Numbered from the stretch's first letter, positions 7,160 through 13,829 are shown. The stretch: 13,849 nucleotides of DNA from Syntrophaceae bacterium UBA2208 (GCA_002327885.1 DCUS01000187.1:1-13849), one strand, 5' to 3'. Translations and numbers: made by a program. Notes: generated from the letters alone by a model not told the origin.

Positions 7160-7795
7160 ATGGAAATCAATTTTTTTCTACGTGGGATAATCATTGGTTT
7201 TTCAATTGCCGCACCTGTCGGACCTATTGGTATTCTCTGCATTCGCCGCACCCTGGCTGAAGGGACCCCCTCTGGCTTCATCTCCGGATTAGGAGCCGCA
7301 ACGGCGGATGCGATCTATGGTTCCATCGCTGGATTCGGACTGACCTTGATCTCAAATATCCTGATCAGTCAACAAGTTTGGCTTCGCCTGATCGGGGGCG
7401 TATTTCTTTGTTATCTTGGTCTTAAGACCTTTTTAGCTGGGCCTTCCAAGGGTGCCGTTTCAACGAAAGGAAATGGCCTCATCAGTCACTATGTATCGAC
7501 ATTTTTCTTGACGCTCACCAATCCAATCACCATCCTCTCCTTTGCAGCGATCTTTGCCGGGCTGGGTGTGGGAAGTGCGAGCAGAAACTATTCCTCTGCA
7601 GGGGTATTGGTCCTCGGAGTATTTATTGGCTCAGCCCTATGGTGGCTCATTCTAAGCGGAGGGGTGGGCAAACTCGGGAAAAAGTTCAATCTTCAGGAGT
7701 TCTGGTGGGTCAATAAAATTTCGGGCGTCATCATCATGATATTCGGTTTGATTGCCCTGCTGAGTTTGATAAGTGTAAAATTTAAAGGATTTTAG
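7160..7795 (+). CDS. LysE/RhtB family amino acid exporter
   Basis: The 211-residue membrane protein has the hallmark N-terminus of LysE-type exporters: AAPVGPIGILCIRRTLAEG at 17-35, followed by SGLGAATADAIYG, then a TLTNPITILSF helix in the middle. Hydrophobicity suggests about six membrane segments. Members export amino acids or related metabolites with proton exchange. It begins 25 bp after livF and ends one base before the next gene, so it is likely part of the same operon. An exporter beside an importer may relieve excess or release a product of the oxidase downstream; that role is inference. The ribosome site is weak (GAGAG). Confidence 0.88.
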   Translation: MEINFFLRGIIIGFSIAAPVGPIGILCIRRTLAEGTPSGFISGLGAATADAIYGSIAGFGLTLISNILISQQVWLRLIGGVFLCYLGLKTFLAGPSKGAVSTKGNGLISHYVSTFFLTLTNPITILSFAAIFAGLGVGSASRNYSSAGVLVLGVFIGSALWWLILSGGVGKLGKKFNLQEFWWVNKISGVIIMIFGLIALLSLISVKFKGF

Positions 7796-7796
7796 G

Positions 7797-8960
7797 GTGT
7801 CCATGGACCTTCCAAAAATTGCTGAGGTGGTCATTATTGGCGGCGGGGTGATGGGCGCCAGTACGGCCTATCATTTGGCCATGAAAGGATGCAAAAAGGT
7901 GGTCCTTCTTGAACGCGACCCGCTCTTCGGACAGGAAGCTACCGGTAAATGTGCCGGTGGTGTTCGTTACCAGTTCGCTACCGAGATCAATATCCTTCTT
8001 TCACTTCTCAGTCTTCCGATGTTGGATCGCTTTGAGGCAGAGCTGGGCCAGGCCATTGACCTCCGGCGTTGTGGTTATCTTTTTCTTATTACCGGGGAGG
8101 AGGATGTCAAGACATTTCATGCCAGTTTGACCTTACAGCACCGCCTTGGAGTCATGACGGAGTGGCTAAGCGGAGACGAAGTGCGTTCCCGTCTCCCCCT
8201 TATGTCCCTTGAGGATGTCTTAGGAGCCACATGGAATCCTCAGGATGGGCTGGTTGATCCCAACAGTGTGGTCCAGGGCTACATAGCAGGGGCGAAAAGA
8301 TTGGGAGCCAAGTGTTTGACCGATGTGGAAGTTAAAAGCATTCTTTTGAAAAATGGACGTATCCATGGTGTGAAAACAACGCTGGGTGAAATGAAGGCGC
8401 CCATTGTCGTGAATGCAGCCGGACCCTGGGCTGCTCAAATTGGCGCCATGATTGGTTTAGACATCCCTGTTGTTCCCGTTCGGAGGCAGATTGCTGTGAC
8501 GACACCCATTTCTCAACTCCCACCCCATTTCCCTTTCGTTGTTGATTTTGCAAAAAATCTCTACTTCCATCGAGAAGGACCGGGCATTCTCACAGGCATG
8601 TCCAATCTGAATGAACCTCCGAGTTTTAATCAGGAGGTGGATCGAGAGTGGGAGCTCAAACACTTTGACGAAGTCATGGCACGGATTCCACTTCTTGAGA
8701 ATGCGGGAATAAGCAGCCGGTGGGCAGGCCTTTATGAAGTATCTCCGGATGCGCATCCGATCTTAGGCAGGGTGCCGGAAGTGGATGGATTCTATTGCAT
8801 CAACGGCTTCTCCGGCCATGGCATGATGCATGGGCCGATTTGTGGTTTGCTTTTGGCTGAAGAAATCCTTGATGGGAAAGCCCATACGTTAGATATTACT
8901 TCGTTAAGTCTGACTCGCTTCCGAGAGGGCAAACTGATTCAAGAATATAATGTGGTGTAA
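7797..8960 (+). CDS. FAD-dependent oxidoreductase, DAO family (sarcosine oxidase beta/glycine oxidase-like)
   Basis: The 387-residue protein starts with a Rossmann FAD-binding fold: VVIIGGGVMGASTAYHLA with GGGVMG at 15-20 and the ribose-binding acid E39 in VVLLERD. ATGKCAGGVRYQF (48-60) matches the glycine-rich loop after the first fold in DAO proteins, and VVNAAGPWA is the second conserved FAD contact. Near the end, VDGFYCINGFSGHGMMHGP is the usual C-terminal FAD motif. Members oxidise secondary amines or amino acids such as sarcosine, glycine, proline or D-amino acids. GTG 7797 lies seven bases after AAAGGA; ATG 7803 is an alternative. Co-location with an amino acid importer suggests it oxidises an imported substrate, but the substrate itself cannot be named. 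Confidence 0.88.
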   Translation: MSMDLPKIAEVVIIGGGVMGASTAYHLAMKGCKKVVLLERDPLFGQEATGKCAGGVRYQFATEINILLSLLSLPMLDRFEAELGQAIDLRRCGYLFLITGEEDVKTFHASLTLQHRLGVMTEWLSGDEVRSRLPLMSLEDVLGATWNPQDGLVDPNSVVQGYIAGAKRLGAKCLTDVEVKSILLKNGRIHGVKTTLGEMKAPIVVNAAGPWAAQIGAMIGLDIPVVPVRRQIAVTTPISQLPPHFPFVVDFAKNLYFHREGPGILTGMSNLNEPPSFNQEVDREWELKHFDEVMARIPLLENAGISSRWAGLYEVSPDAHPILGRVPEVDGFYCINGFSGHGMMHGPICGLLLAEEILDGKAHTLDITSLSLTRFREGKLIQEYNVV

Positions 8961-9052
8961 TGATTTTCTTCCTTTGTACTCAACGAAATGCGTTCTTTTC
9001 TTCCTGTTGAATATTTCAACTGGATATCTTCAGTTTGGACAAAGAGTAAATA

Positions 9053-9073
9053 TTGGCAAGATATCTTCGGTTT
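9053..9073 (+). repeat. 21-bp intergenic repeat, copy A
   Basis: The block begins TTGGCAAG and ends TTCGGTTT. It matches 10742-10762 at 19 of 21 positions in the same orientation; the differences are at the ninth and thirteenth bases. A shorter related block, CTGGATATCTTCAGTTT, lies just upstream (9020-9036). The short hairpin GTTGAA/TTCAAC (9006-9020) is next to it. The copy sits 100 bp beyond the end of the SEC-C gene, in the 213-bp spacer where two convergent genes end. I see no strong rho-independent terminator in this spacer. Confidence 0.55.
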
Positions 9074-9173
9074 AGAGTTTAGGTGAATTTCCTTCCTGCG
9101 AGGGTCTCGACTTAGCTTCCCAAACCTTATGCTACACTGATGCTGTCTTTGGGGTCTCCAAATTTCAATCAAC

Positions 9174-10604
9174 TCAATACTGCGGCGGAAACTCCGGCGC
9201 TAACTGGAGGGCCGCATCGGTAGGTTCAACGGCCTTGAGAAGCCGTGCATGAAGTCTGCCGCACAAAGCATGGATTTCTTCGGTGCTCTCTTCGGCTTGG
9301 TACCCATGCGCGGCAAGAAAATCCGCAAGATGATAGACCGCCTCGATCAATCCCGCTCCCCGCACTCCGTCAACACAAAAGAACATCCTATACCGAACGG
9401 CAATATGTCTGTCGATATGAGCCTCATTCACTCTGAATGTCTTCTTTGGTCTTTTCCTTTCGGGAATATCCGTCCAGTAATCGAGCAGCCGGTTGGCAAG
9501 ATAGCGAGATTTAATCCAGCCGATCCCTTTGGTGCGGTGGAGAAATGCACAGAAACGCCACGCCAATGCTTGATAGAAATTATGGATTCCCCGTAAATCT
9601 TTACATTGAGTGATATCCCAATCGGACTGCGCCGTCCTCGCCCATTCAATGCCTTCTCGAATGTTTAGCTTATGTGAATCGGTGAATACCTTTCTGGTGC
9701 GAGGCTTGAATAATGCAGCGATCTGTTCCGCAATCAAATCCGGCGCGTCTGGCGAATCCATGCGCTGTATCTGTTCAACGAAAATTGGCCAATACAATTC
9801 TGACTCTTCATAGATTTCGTAGGGTAAATACCATTTCTCACCCGAGGTTATTTCGATGAATTTCAATAATTCCTTTTCTCTGTTCGTCCATGCGAGAAGG
9901 TGAATGATTTCGAAAACCTTGTCAGAGCTATGGTGCGGAAAGTTCCTGAAGAAGTCAAAATAGGATGGTACTGAATCGCCTGTTACTATCGCGTCAAGAA
10001 TCAGGTCCTGGTCGAAGTACTCGAACCCACGTTGGTACATTTGCGGGTGCTTTTGCCGAATTTCCTTGAGAAGAACGATGTACTTTGACCACTGCTTTCT
10101 TCTTGCAAGTTCGGATCCCAGCTCAAAAAGCGTCGACTCTTCCAGATAGAGATAGGGAAATAGGTCAGGATGATCATTCATGAATTGGCGAATCCTGGCG
10201 ATGGCATCGTCGGGATTCTTTTTCTCGTAGTGATTCGGAAAATCATCTATCCATTTTTCCACGATTGTTTGCTGTTCATCGAAAAGCTCGGAAAGCTCCG
10301 GGCATGGTTTTGCCCCCCCTTCATCATCCTTGTCAAGATCTTCATGGTCTTCAAACTCATCAGCGAATATGTCAATTTCCTCATCACTTACATCTTCCCT
10401 ATCCGCAGAGTTTGACTGCCAATCGCTTGATGATTCCTCAATGAAATCATTTTCGTGCCAAAATTTATAATCCGGTAAATCTTTGAATTGACTCTCTACC
10501 GGCGCAGAGCGTCCTTCTCGTGCCCTTTGTTCATCCGCTGCCAAACAGCATTTCTTGTACTTTTTTCCACTCCCGCAATGACATGGATCATTTCGTCCGA
10601 GCAT
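9174..10604 (-). CDS. SEC-C metal-binding motif protein with acidic linker and helical C-terminal region
   Basis: The 476-residue protein opens with a complete SEC-C motif: GRNDPCHCGSGKKYKKCC, with C8, C10, C19 and C20 as zinc ligands. The same motif ends SecA, where it binds zinc and contacts SecB or ribosomes. Here it is N-terminal and not attached to a SecA core. Residues 68-95 form a strongly acidic linker. The rest (about 110-476) is helical, with repeat-like segments such as LFELGSELARRKQWSKYIVLL, cut here at SKY, suggesting TPR/HEAT-like packing. The function is unknown; a protein-binding role is inference. The start is supported by AAGGAAG about seven bases upstream and by the motif at residue 3. 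It is the only minus-strand gene of the window and is flanked by near-identical 21-bp repeats. Confidence 0.85.
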   Translation of the reverse strand: MLGRNDPCHCGSGKKYKKCCLAADEQRAREGRSAPVESQFKDLPDYKFWHENDFIEESSSDWQSNSADREDVSDEEIDIFADEFEDHEDLDKDDEGGAKPCPELSELFDEQQTIVEKWIDDFPNHYEKKNPDDAIARIRQFMNDHPDLFPYLYLEESTLFELGSELARRKQWSKYIVLLKEIRQKHPQMYQRGFEYFDQDLILDAIVTGDSVPSYFDFFRNFPHHSSDKVFEIIHLLAWTNREKELLKFIEITSGEKWYLPYEIYEESELYWPIFVEQIQRMDSPDAPDLIAEQIAALFKPRTRKVFTDSHKLNIREGIEWARTAQSDWDITQCKDLRGIHNFYQALAWRFCAFLHRTKGIGWIKSRYLANRLLDYWTDIPERKRPKKTFRVNEAHIDRHIAVRYRMFFCVDGVRGAGLIEAVYHLADFLAAHGYQAEESTEEIHALCGRLHARLLKAVEPTDAALQLAPEFPPQY

Positions 10605-10650
10605 CTCTATTCTTCCTTTCTAGGGTCGTTCACTTTCGAAATCCATGGTA

Positions 10651-10659
10651 ATTATACCA
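10651..10659 (-). promoter_or_regulatory. Extended -10 promoter element for the SEC-C gene
   Basis: Read on the minus strand the bases are TGGTATAAT, a perfect extended -10 (TGnTATAAT). It lies 46 bp before the SEC-C start codon. No clear -35 is visible at 16-18 bases, which is common for extended -10 promoters. Confidence 0.6.
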
Positions 10660-10741
10660 CATATCGACCTTACGTTTCTAAAAAGCCTACGATTTGAAGA
10701 TCAGACAGAGGCATTTCTTCATTCGTTTCCAATATGTACGT

Positions 10742-10762
10742 TTGGCAAGCTATGTTCGGTTT
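10742..10762 (+). repeat. 21-bp intergenic repeat, copy B
   Basis: It matches copy A (9053-9073) at 19 of 21 bases in direct orientation. It lies about 138 bp upstream of the SEC-C start, so copies A and B bracket exactly one gene. Further left, TTTGAAGAT (10693-10701) and GACAGA (10704-10709) recur in the same order near the third partial copy at 13.6 kb. Confidence 0.55.
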
Positions 10763-10964
10763 TTATCCTCCGATGCCATACAAAATGAGACCGTCGTCTT
10801 CCTTCTGTGGTCGTGACTGTTGAACTTCATCGTACCATCCAATGTTTCGAACCTATAATCTAATCGATGTCCTGATGTTTGGTGAGGCCGGGATCGTTTT
10901 GTCGCATTCCCTATAAAAGACGCTCTCTCTTTTTAGGGGTGGTAGATCCCTCTTTCGCTTAAGA

Positions 10965-10993
10965 TTGACATTTCTAAAAATTCAAGATAGCTT
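10965..10993 (+). promoter_or_regulatory. Candidate promoter for the small gene at 11048
   Basis: A perfect TTGACA (10965-10970) is followed after 17 bases by TAGCTT (10988-10993). That is a weak -10 with only three consensus bases. The distance to the start codon is about 54 bp. Confidence 0.35.
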
Positions 10994-11047
10994 ATGACGA
11001 CAACATGATAGACATGAGAGATAATGTTTGTGGGAAGAAAAGGTAAC

Positions 11048-11398
11048 ATGGGCCGACGGAAGCAAAGATTGCTCAGCCGAGAACAGATCAGCATGAAGAG
11101 GGAGGCTGATTACATCATCAAAAGAGCGCAACTCTATGAGAGCCGCGTTGTCCTGATTAACGGGTTGATCTTTTTCTCTGGGCAAACCGGAGACGCCTGG
11201 ATTTTGGACCCTGAAGATCACCTGGCGCTTTGCCTTGTGCGGGATGGGGAGAGGCAGGATTTCAGTATTCTTGAGACCCCCAAGAAGTTCCAGATCGCAT
11301 GGGAGGGCCAGTACTACATTGAGGGCGATACTTTTTGTCCTGGTTACGAGGGATGTGAACACCAGGACAATTTTGGGTTATCCAGTAAGGGAGATTGA
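11048..11398 (+). CDS. Small uncharacterised protein, probably frameshifted near its C-terminus
   Basis: From the ATG at 11048 the protein has 116 residues; GAAAAGG five bases upstream makes this start better than the in-frame ATG at 11024. The N-terminus is very basic (MGRRKQRLLSREQ). A strand-rich middle follows (VVLINGLIFFSGQTGDAW, then ILDPEDHLALCLVRDG), and a late part contains C97 and C103 in TFCPGYEGCEHQDNF. I do not recognise a named family. After DNF the frame ends quickly (GLSSKGD). Dropping one base in the GGG run at 11375-11377 would give DNFGYPVREIEEITRRAG with a stop at 11421-11423, a far more protein-like ending. This is therefore either a recent frameshift or an assembly error. 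Confidence 0.6.
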   Translation: MGRRKQRLLSREQISMKREADYIIKRAQLYESRVVLINGLIFFSGQTGDAWILDPEDHLALCLVRDGERQDFSILETPKKFQIAWEGQYYIEGDTFCPGYEGCEHQDNFGLSSKGD

Positions 11399-11559
11399 GG
11401 AGATCACAAGGAGGGCGGGCTAACGGTGTCATCCGAATCCAGAGCAATATCCAAGAATTGGGGAATGAATGAGAAAATAGTCATTGAGGGAATCCGGCGG
11501 GTGGCTGTTAATTGCCGTTCATTTTAGACATTGGAACTGCGATGATATAGGGTGTCGTT

Positions 11560-11979
11560 ATGAAAACATGGGTCTTTAATCCCCATACAGGGGGAGTGAA
11601 AATAAGTCCTTCAAAGCAATCGGAGGTTCGGCAGCGAATTGAACGTCATGCAGCTTCAAATTATGCAGGTCAATACATCCGGCTTGAGATTAGGTTCCGG
11701 GGTGCTTTTTGTTACATTGATGCTTTCACTGAACCGGAGCCACCCAGTCCGTCCCTGCTCAAGGCCACTGGAGAGACAAAGGAGCAGTACGTCGAACGAT
11801 TACTTTCCTTTCCAACTCACTTAGGTCGCCTGCGATATTTTGGTGGTGATCGCTGGAGTTATGCTTTCTACACGTATAGTAATGAGCGGTACGAACCTAC
11901 CGTTTTTCACTCAGGGGATTGGTTTGGAACCCCGGAAGAGGCCTTTGACATTGGCGCTTCATATTTAAGACCGGATTAA
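11560..11979 (+). CDS. Conserved uncharacterised protein (139 residues)
   Basis: The protein starts MKTWVFNPHTGGVKI and contains SNYAGQYIRLEIRFRGAFCYIDAF at 33-56 (the core is IRFRGAFCYIDA), then PTHLGRLRYFG, DRWSYAFYTYSNERYEP (97-113) and GTPEEAFDIGASYL near the end. I remember similar small proteins of unknown function with the RFRG-FCYIDAY and FYTYSNERYEPS motifs in varied bacteria, but no activity is known to me. It is rich in aromatic and charged residues and has no signal peptide or membrane segment, so it is likely cytoplasmic. AGGGTG lies about eight bases before the ATG. The 161-bp spacer before it starts near a TAAC, and the spacer after it folds as an attC-like structure. Confidence 0.75.
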   Translation: MKTWVFNPHTGGVKISPSKQSEVRQRIERHAASNYAGQYIRLEIRFRGAFCYIDAFTEPEPPSPSLLKATGETKEQYVERLLSFPTHLGRLRYFGGDRWSYAFYTYSNERYEPTVFHSGDWFGTPEEAFDIGASYLRPD

Positions 11980-11988
11980 AATGAACCG

Positions 11989-12096
11989 GTTCAACAAATC
12001 GCTGGAGAGAGGGAGGGGTGAACTTCTGGTAAACGGACATACTCCGTGCAGCCTCCTCAGTTTGTCTTTTTCTCTTTCAAAGTCTAAATGTTAGGG
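11989..12096 (+). other. attC-like folded spacer (candidate degenerate cassette recombination site 1)
   Basis: GTTCAAC at 11989-11995 fits the RYYYAAC core, and GTTAGGG at 12090-12096 fits GTTRRRY in six of seven bases, 108 bp from end to end. Between them the strand can fold. ACAAA (11994-11998) pairs with TTTGT (12061-12065). CTGGAG (12002-12007) pairs with CTCAG (12056-12060), leaving one extra G. GGAGG pairs with CCTCC, and ACGGA (12033-12037) pairs with TCCGT (12043-12047). A single unpaired base in the left arm is a known property of integron attC sites. The following gene starts 10 bp after the right core. The outer cores do not pair well, so degeneracy or coincidence remains possible. 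Confidence 0.4.
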
Positions 12097-12106
12097 CAAA
12101 ATCTTT

Positions 12107-12826
12107 ATGAAGAAACCTAAAAGATACTGCTCCTTCTCTGTATCAATAACTCGTGATTCAGGCCTGAAGTCATTGCGGATAAAGCACGTTCATGCCTCTC
12201 CGCAGAAACGGAGGATGGCAGCGCAGTGGGAATACGACTCATCCATGGCGTCCGACCTCTTCAGTATAGCCCTTCTCAAATCAGGGGCCGAAACACTGCC
12301 GCAACCCAAATGGCCTCCCGGATTCCTTGCTCTGGCCATCGACCCACACTTCGCTCCTGCACTCCTGACCGTGGGCTCCTTGGAATACCAGCATGGCTTT
12401 GTCAAAGAAGCAATGAAGCTGTTTCTTACACTCACCGAGCTACCAGAAAATGAAGAAGATCTTGCGGAGATCATAGACAAAGCGGGCAATTTTCTGCTGG
12501 ACCACAAGGACTTCAAGAACGCGCTTAAGGTCTACCTTTCGGCCGAAAGAGCATATCCGACCCAAGCTCTTTATTATATTGGATCGGGATACTGCTTCTA
12601 CAAACTCGGAAGTATCGCGGAGTCTATCCGCAAGGAACGGAGAGCTGTTGAACTGGAACCAAGCAACTACCGTCATCTTAACGATCTCGGGTTCTCTCTT
12701 CTGGAAGCAGGCCTCCTCGAAGAGGCAGAAACCGTTCTCAAGCGGTCGATCAGTTTGGCACCGCCAGAATATGAGTTCGCCCGAAACAACTTGGAGCTAC
12801 TTTACGAAAGACAAAAGACGACCTAA
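12107..12826 (+). CDS. Tetratricopeptide repeat (TPR) protein
   Basis: The 239-residue protein has a basic N-terminal 40 residues and then helical repeats. The clearest TPR units are about 155-188 (YYIGSGYCFYKLGSIAESIR, ending in LEPSN) and 189-222 (LNDLGFSLLEAGLLEEAETV, ending in LAPPE). Less regular units lie at about 83-116 and 122-155. TPR arrays mediate protein-protein contacts; the partner is unknown, and the other helical-repeat protein in view is the SEC-C gene product. The ribosome site is poor (TAGGGC, about 11 bases upstream), so ATG 12107 is chosen by frame and length. The stop TAA overlaps the TAACAAA that opens the second attC-like spacer. Confidence 0.75.
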   Translation: MKKPKRYCSFSVSITRDSGLKSLRIKHVHASPQKRRMAAQWEYDSSMASDLFSIALLKSGAETLPQPKWPPGFLALAIDPHFAPALLTVGSLEYQHGFVKEAMKLFLTLTELPENEEDLAEIIDKAGNFLLDHKDFKNALKVYLSAERAYPTQALYYIGSGYCFYKLGSIAESIRKERRAVELEPSNYRHLNDLGFSLLEAGLLEEAETVLKRSISLAPPEYEFARNNLELLYERQKTT

Positions 12827-12954
12827 CAAAGCGCAGGAGCACGATTCTCATCGCTCGGTGAACTTGTTCAGTGCCGCTTTGTAAAGTGGGTGTTCTATCA
12901 GTCGTTCGTTGCTGTCTGTCTATTATGACTTTGTGCTGCGAGCTGCTCAGTTTG
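12824..12954 (+). other. attC-like folded spacer (candidate degenerate cassette recombination site 2)
   Basis: ACCTAAC (12821-12827) fits RYYYAAC and overlaps the stop codon of the TPR gene. ACAAAGCG (12826-12833) pairs with CGCTTTGT (12875-12882), GCAC (12839-12842) pairs with GTGC (12871-12874), and TGAACTTGTTCA (12859-12870) is a perfect palindrome inside. Three blocks are shared in order with the previous spacer. TAACAAAGCGCAGGAG matches 11992-12007 in 13 of 16 bases, GGTGAACTT is at 12857 and at 12017, and CTCAGTTTG is at 12946 and at 12056. A good GTTRRRY right core is missing. Confidence 0.4.
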
Positions 12955-12979
12955 GTCGTTTCAGTGGAAGGGATGAGAT

Positions 12980-13315
12980 ATGGCGGAAGACGGAGAATGG
13001 AATCGCAAAGGGGCAACCCTCAGCGACGTAACGGCCCAAAAGGAATATGGAGTGAGCCGGGATTTCATTGTAAAGGGCATTCGAGCCGGCAAATTGGAAT
13101 ACCGAGGCAGGGCGATATGGGGCAATCCGTATCTTAGGGTCTTGAGAAGTCAGCTTGAGCAGTACATCGTTGAGGAGCTTGGTGCGGACAGCTTGTCGAG
13201 AAGCAAGAACCAGGCAGAGCTGCACAAGGTCAAGAAGGAAATGGTTGACCTGAAAAAGAGACTGGATGAGCTTCAGGCTCGAAGGACGGAAATCGAGAAG
13301 ACGATGAGGAAATAG
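12980..13315 (+). CDS. Small helix-turn-helix (excisionase/MerR-like) protein with C-terminal coiled coil
   Basis: The 111-residue protein has an N-terminal domain (about 11-65) that resembles short winged-helix excisionase-like DNA-binding modules: ATLSDVTAQKEYGVSRDFIV, a helix pair, then AGKLEYRG and WGNPYLRVLRSQLEQYI. Residues 75-110 are a charged heptad-like coiled coil (VKKEMVDLKKRLDELQARR), likely for dimerisation. I recall similar small proteins of unknown role in other bacteria. DNA binding is an inference from the fold pattern. AAGGG about eight bases before the ATG supports the start. It is the last intact gene in the window and is followed by a receiver-domain remnant. Confidence 0.75.
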   Translation: MAEDGEWNRKGATLSDVTAQKEYGVSRDFIVKGIRAGKLEYRGRAIWGNPYLRVLRSQLEQYIVEELGADSLSRSKNQAELHKVKKEMVDLKKRLDELQARRTEIEKTMRK

Positions 13316-13378
13316 CAGGCCGAACCAGCTCCTCCAGCGTTGAGTCGAAAAAGCTGGGATTCATGGTTCAAGCAATGA

Positions 13379-13534
13379 TACGTCCCGAAGCAGAAGGCGG
13401 TCACTGTCAGCGGATTTTCGGAGAAGGATCGAGTTAAGAAGGCTCAGGGACTTGGAGTCGGGGCCTATGTCAAAAAAACCTTACATCCGGGGAAGATCGT
13501 ATTGGCCACCAGGAAAGGACTGGATAGATCATGA
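13379..13534 (+). pseudogene. Remnant of a response-regulator receiver domain (C-terminal third)
   Basis: One frame reads KQKAVTVSGFSEKDRVKKAQ, then GLGVGAYVKKTLHPGKIVLA and TRKGLDRS before the stop at 13532-13534. This is the end of a CheY-like receiver domain: the beta-4 strand with VSGFSE, the A-LG-GAY helix-strand, the conserved lysine in YVKK (normally followed by proline, here by threonine), and the last helix. The form is the one seen at the C-terminus of hybrid histidine kinases. The phospho-acceptor aspartate half is missing. There is no start codon, and an in-frame TGA lies just before (13376-13378). A one-base shift there would add VQAMIRP in front. It is thus a decayed fragment, not a working gene. 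Confidence 0.75.
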
Positions 13535-13610
13535 GATTGCACTTTTTATTCCAACGTGAGAAGAGGTTGCAACATCTTTGTGGCTTCTTTCAACCTCTGA
13601 AAACTTATGG

Positions 13611-13651
13611 TTTGAAGATGAAATTGACAGATAACTTGTATTGGCAAGATA
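13611..13651 (+). repeat. Partial third copy of the intergenic repeat family (copy C)
   Basis: TATTGGCAAGATA (13639-13651) is identical to 9051-9063, and TTTGAAGAT (13611-13619) and GACAGA (13626-13631) stand in the same order as near copy B (10693-10709). The right half of the 21-bp block is not kept. All three copies have the same orientation. Confidence 0.4.
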
Positions 13652-13770
13652 CCGTAAGCCAACCACGATGCGAAGATGCCATTTGATGAATGCTCAATAG
13701 CTGCTATCAATCCTCTGCTTTTAGACTTCTGAAAATGTTTCAGTTTGATTCTCGTATGTTGAACCAGCAT

Positions 13771-13829
13771 GCACGAATTCTATCGGAAATATTCGATTCT
13801 CGAATCATGTCTCGATAGTAGATTCGTGC
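13771..13829. repeat. 59-bp nested palindrome upstream of a right-edge promoter
   Basis: Three perfect arm pairs are nested. GCACGAAT (13771-13778) pairs with ATTCGTGC (13822-13829), CTATCG (13780-13785) with CGATAG (13813-13818), and ATTCGA (13791-13796) with TCGAAT (13800-13805). That is twenty base pairs in all around a three-base loop. GATTCTCG occurs inside (13795-13802) and again 48 bp upstream (13747-13754). The structure could be an operator, a protein-bound cruciform or the end of a small mobile element. Confidence 0.6.

Larger units (their letters stand above)
10605..11047. other. Divergent intergenic region between the SEC-C gene and the next gene
   Basis: No convincing coding frame is present in this stretch of about 440 bp. 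It contains an extended -10 element facing left toward the SEC-C gene, repeat copy B, and a TTGACA box facing right toward the next gene. The middle part (about 10770-10960) shows nothing I can name. Confidence 0.6.

Noticed and set aside
9130..9138. Plus-strand TGCTACACT as an extended -10 promoter
   Set aside because: It would transcribe antisense into the SEC-C gene with no plus-strand gene downstream for about 1.9 kb and no -35; most likely chance.
8939..9172. Minus-strand frame of 77 codons between the oxidoreductase and SEC-C genes
   Set aside because: It overlaps the end of the oxidoreductase gene and repeat copy A, and its composition looks non-coding.
9249..9596. Plus-strand frame of 115 codons inside the SEC-C gene
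   Set aside because: It is antisense to the SEC-C coding sequence and has no ribosome site or recognisable domain.
10982..11362. Minus-strand frame of 126 codons opposite the small gene at 11048
   Set aside because: The plus-strand frame has a better ribosome site and a more protein-like composition; the minus frame looks like a shadow.
13546..13770. Minus-strand frame of 74 codons in the right-edge region
   Set aside because: There is no ribosome site, no recognisable domain, and it crosses the repeat and inverted-repeat sequences.
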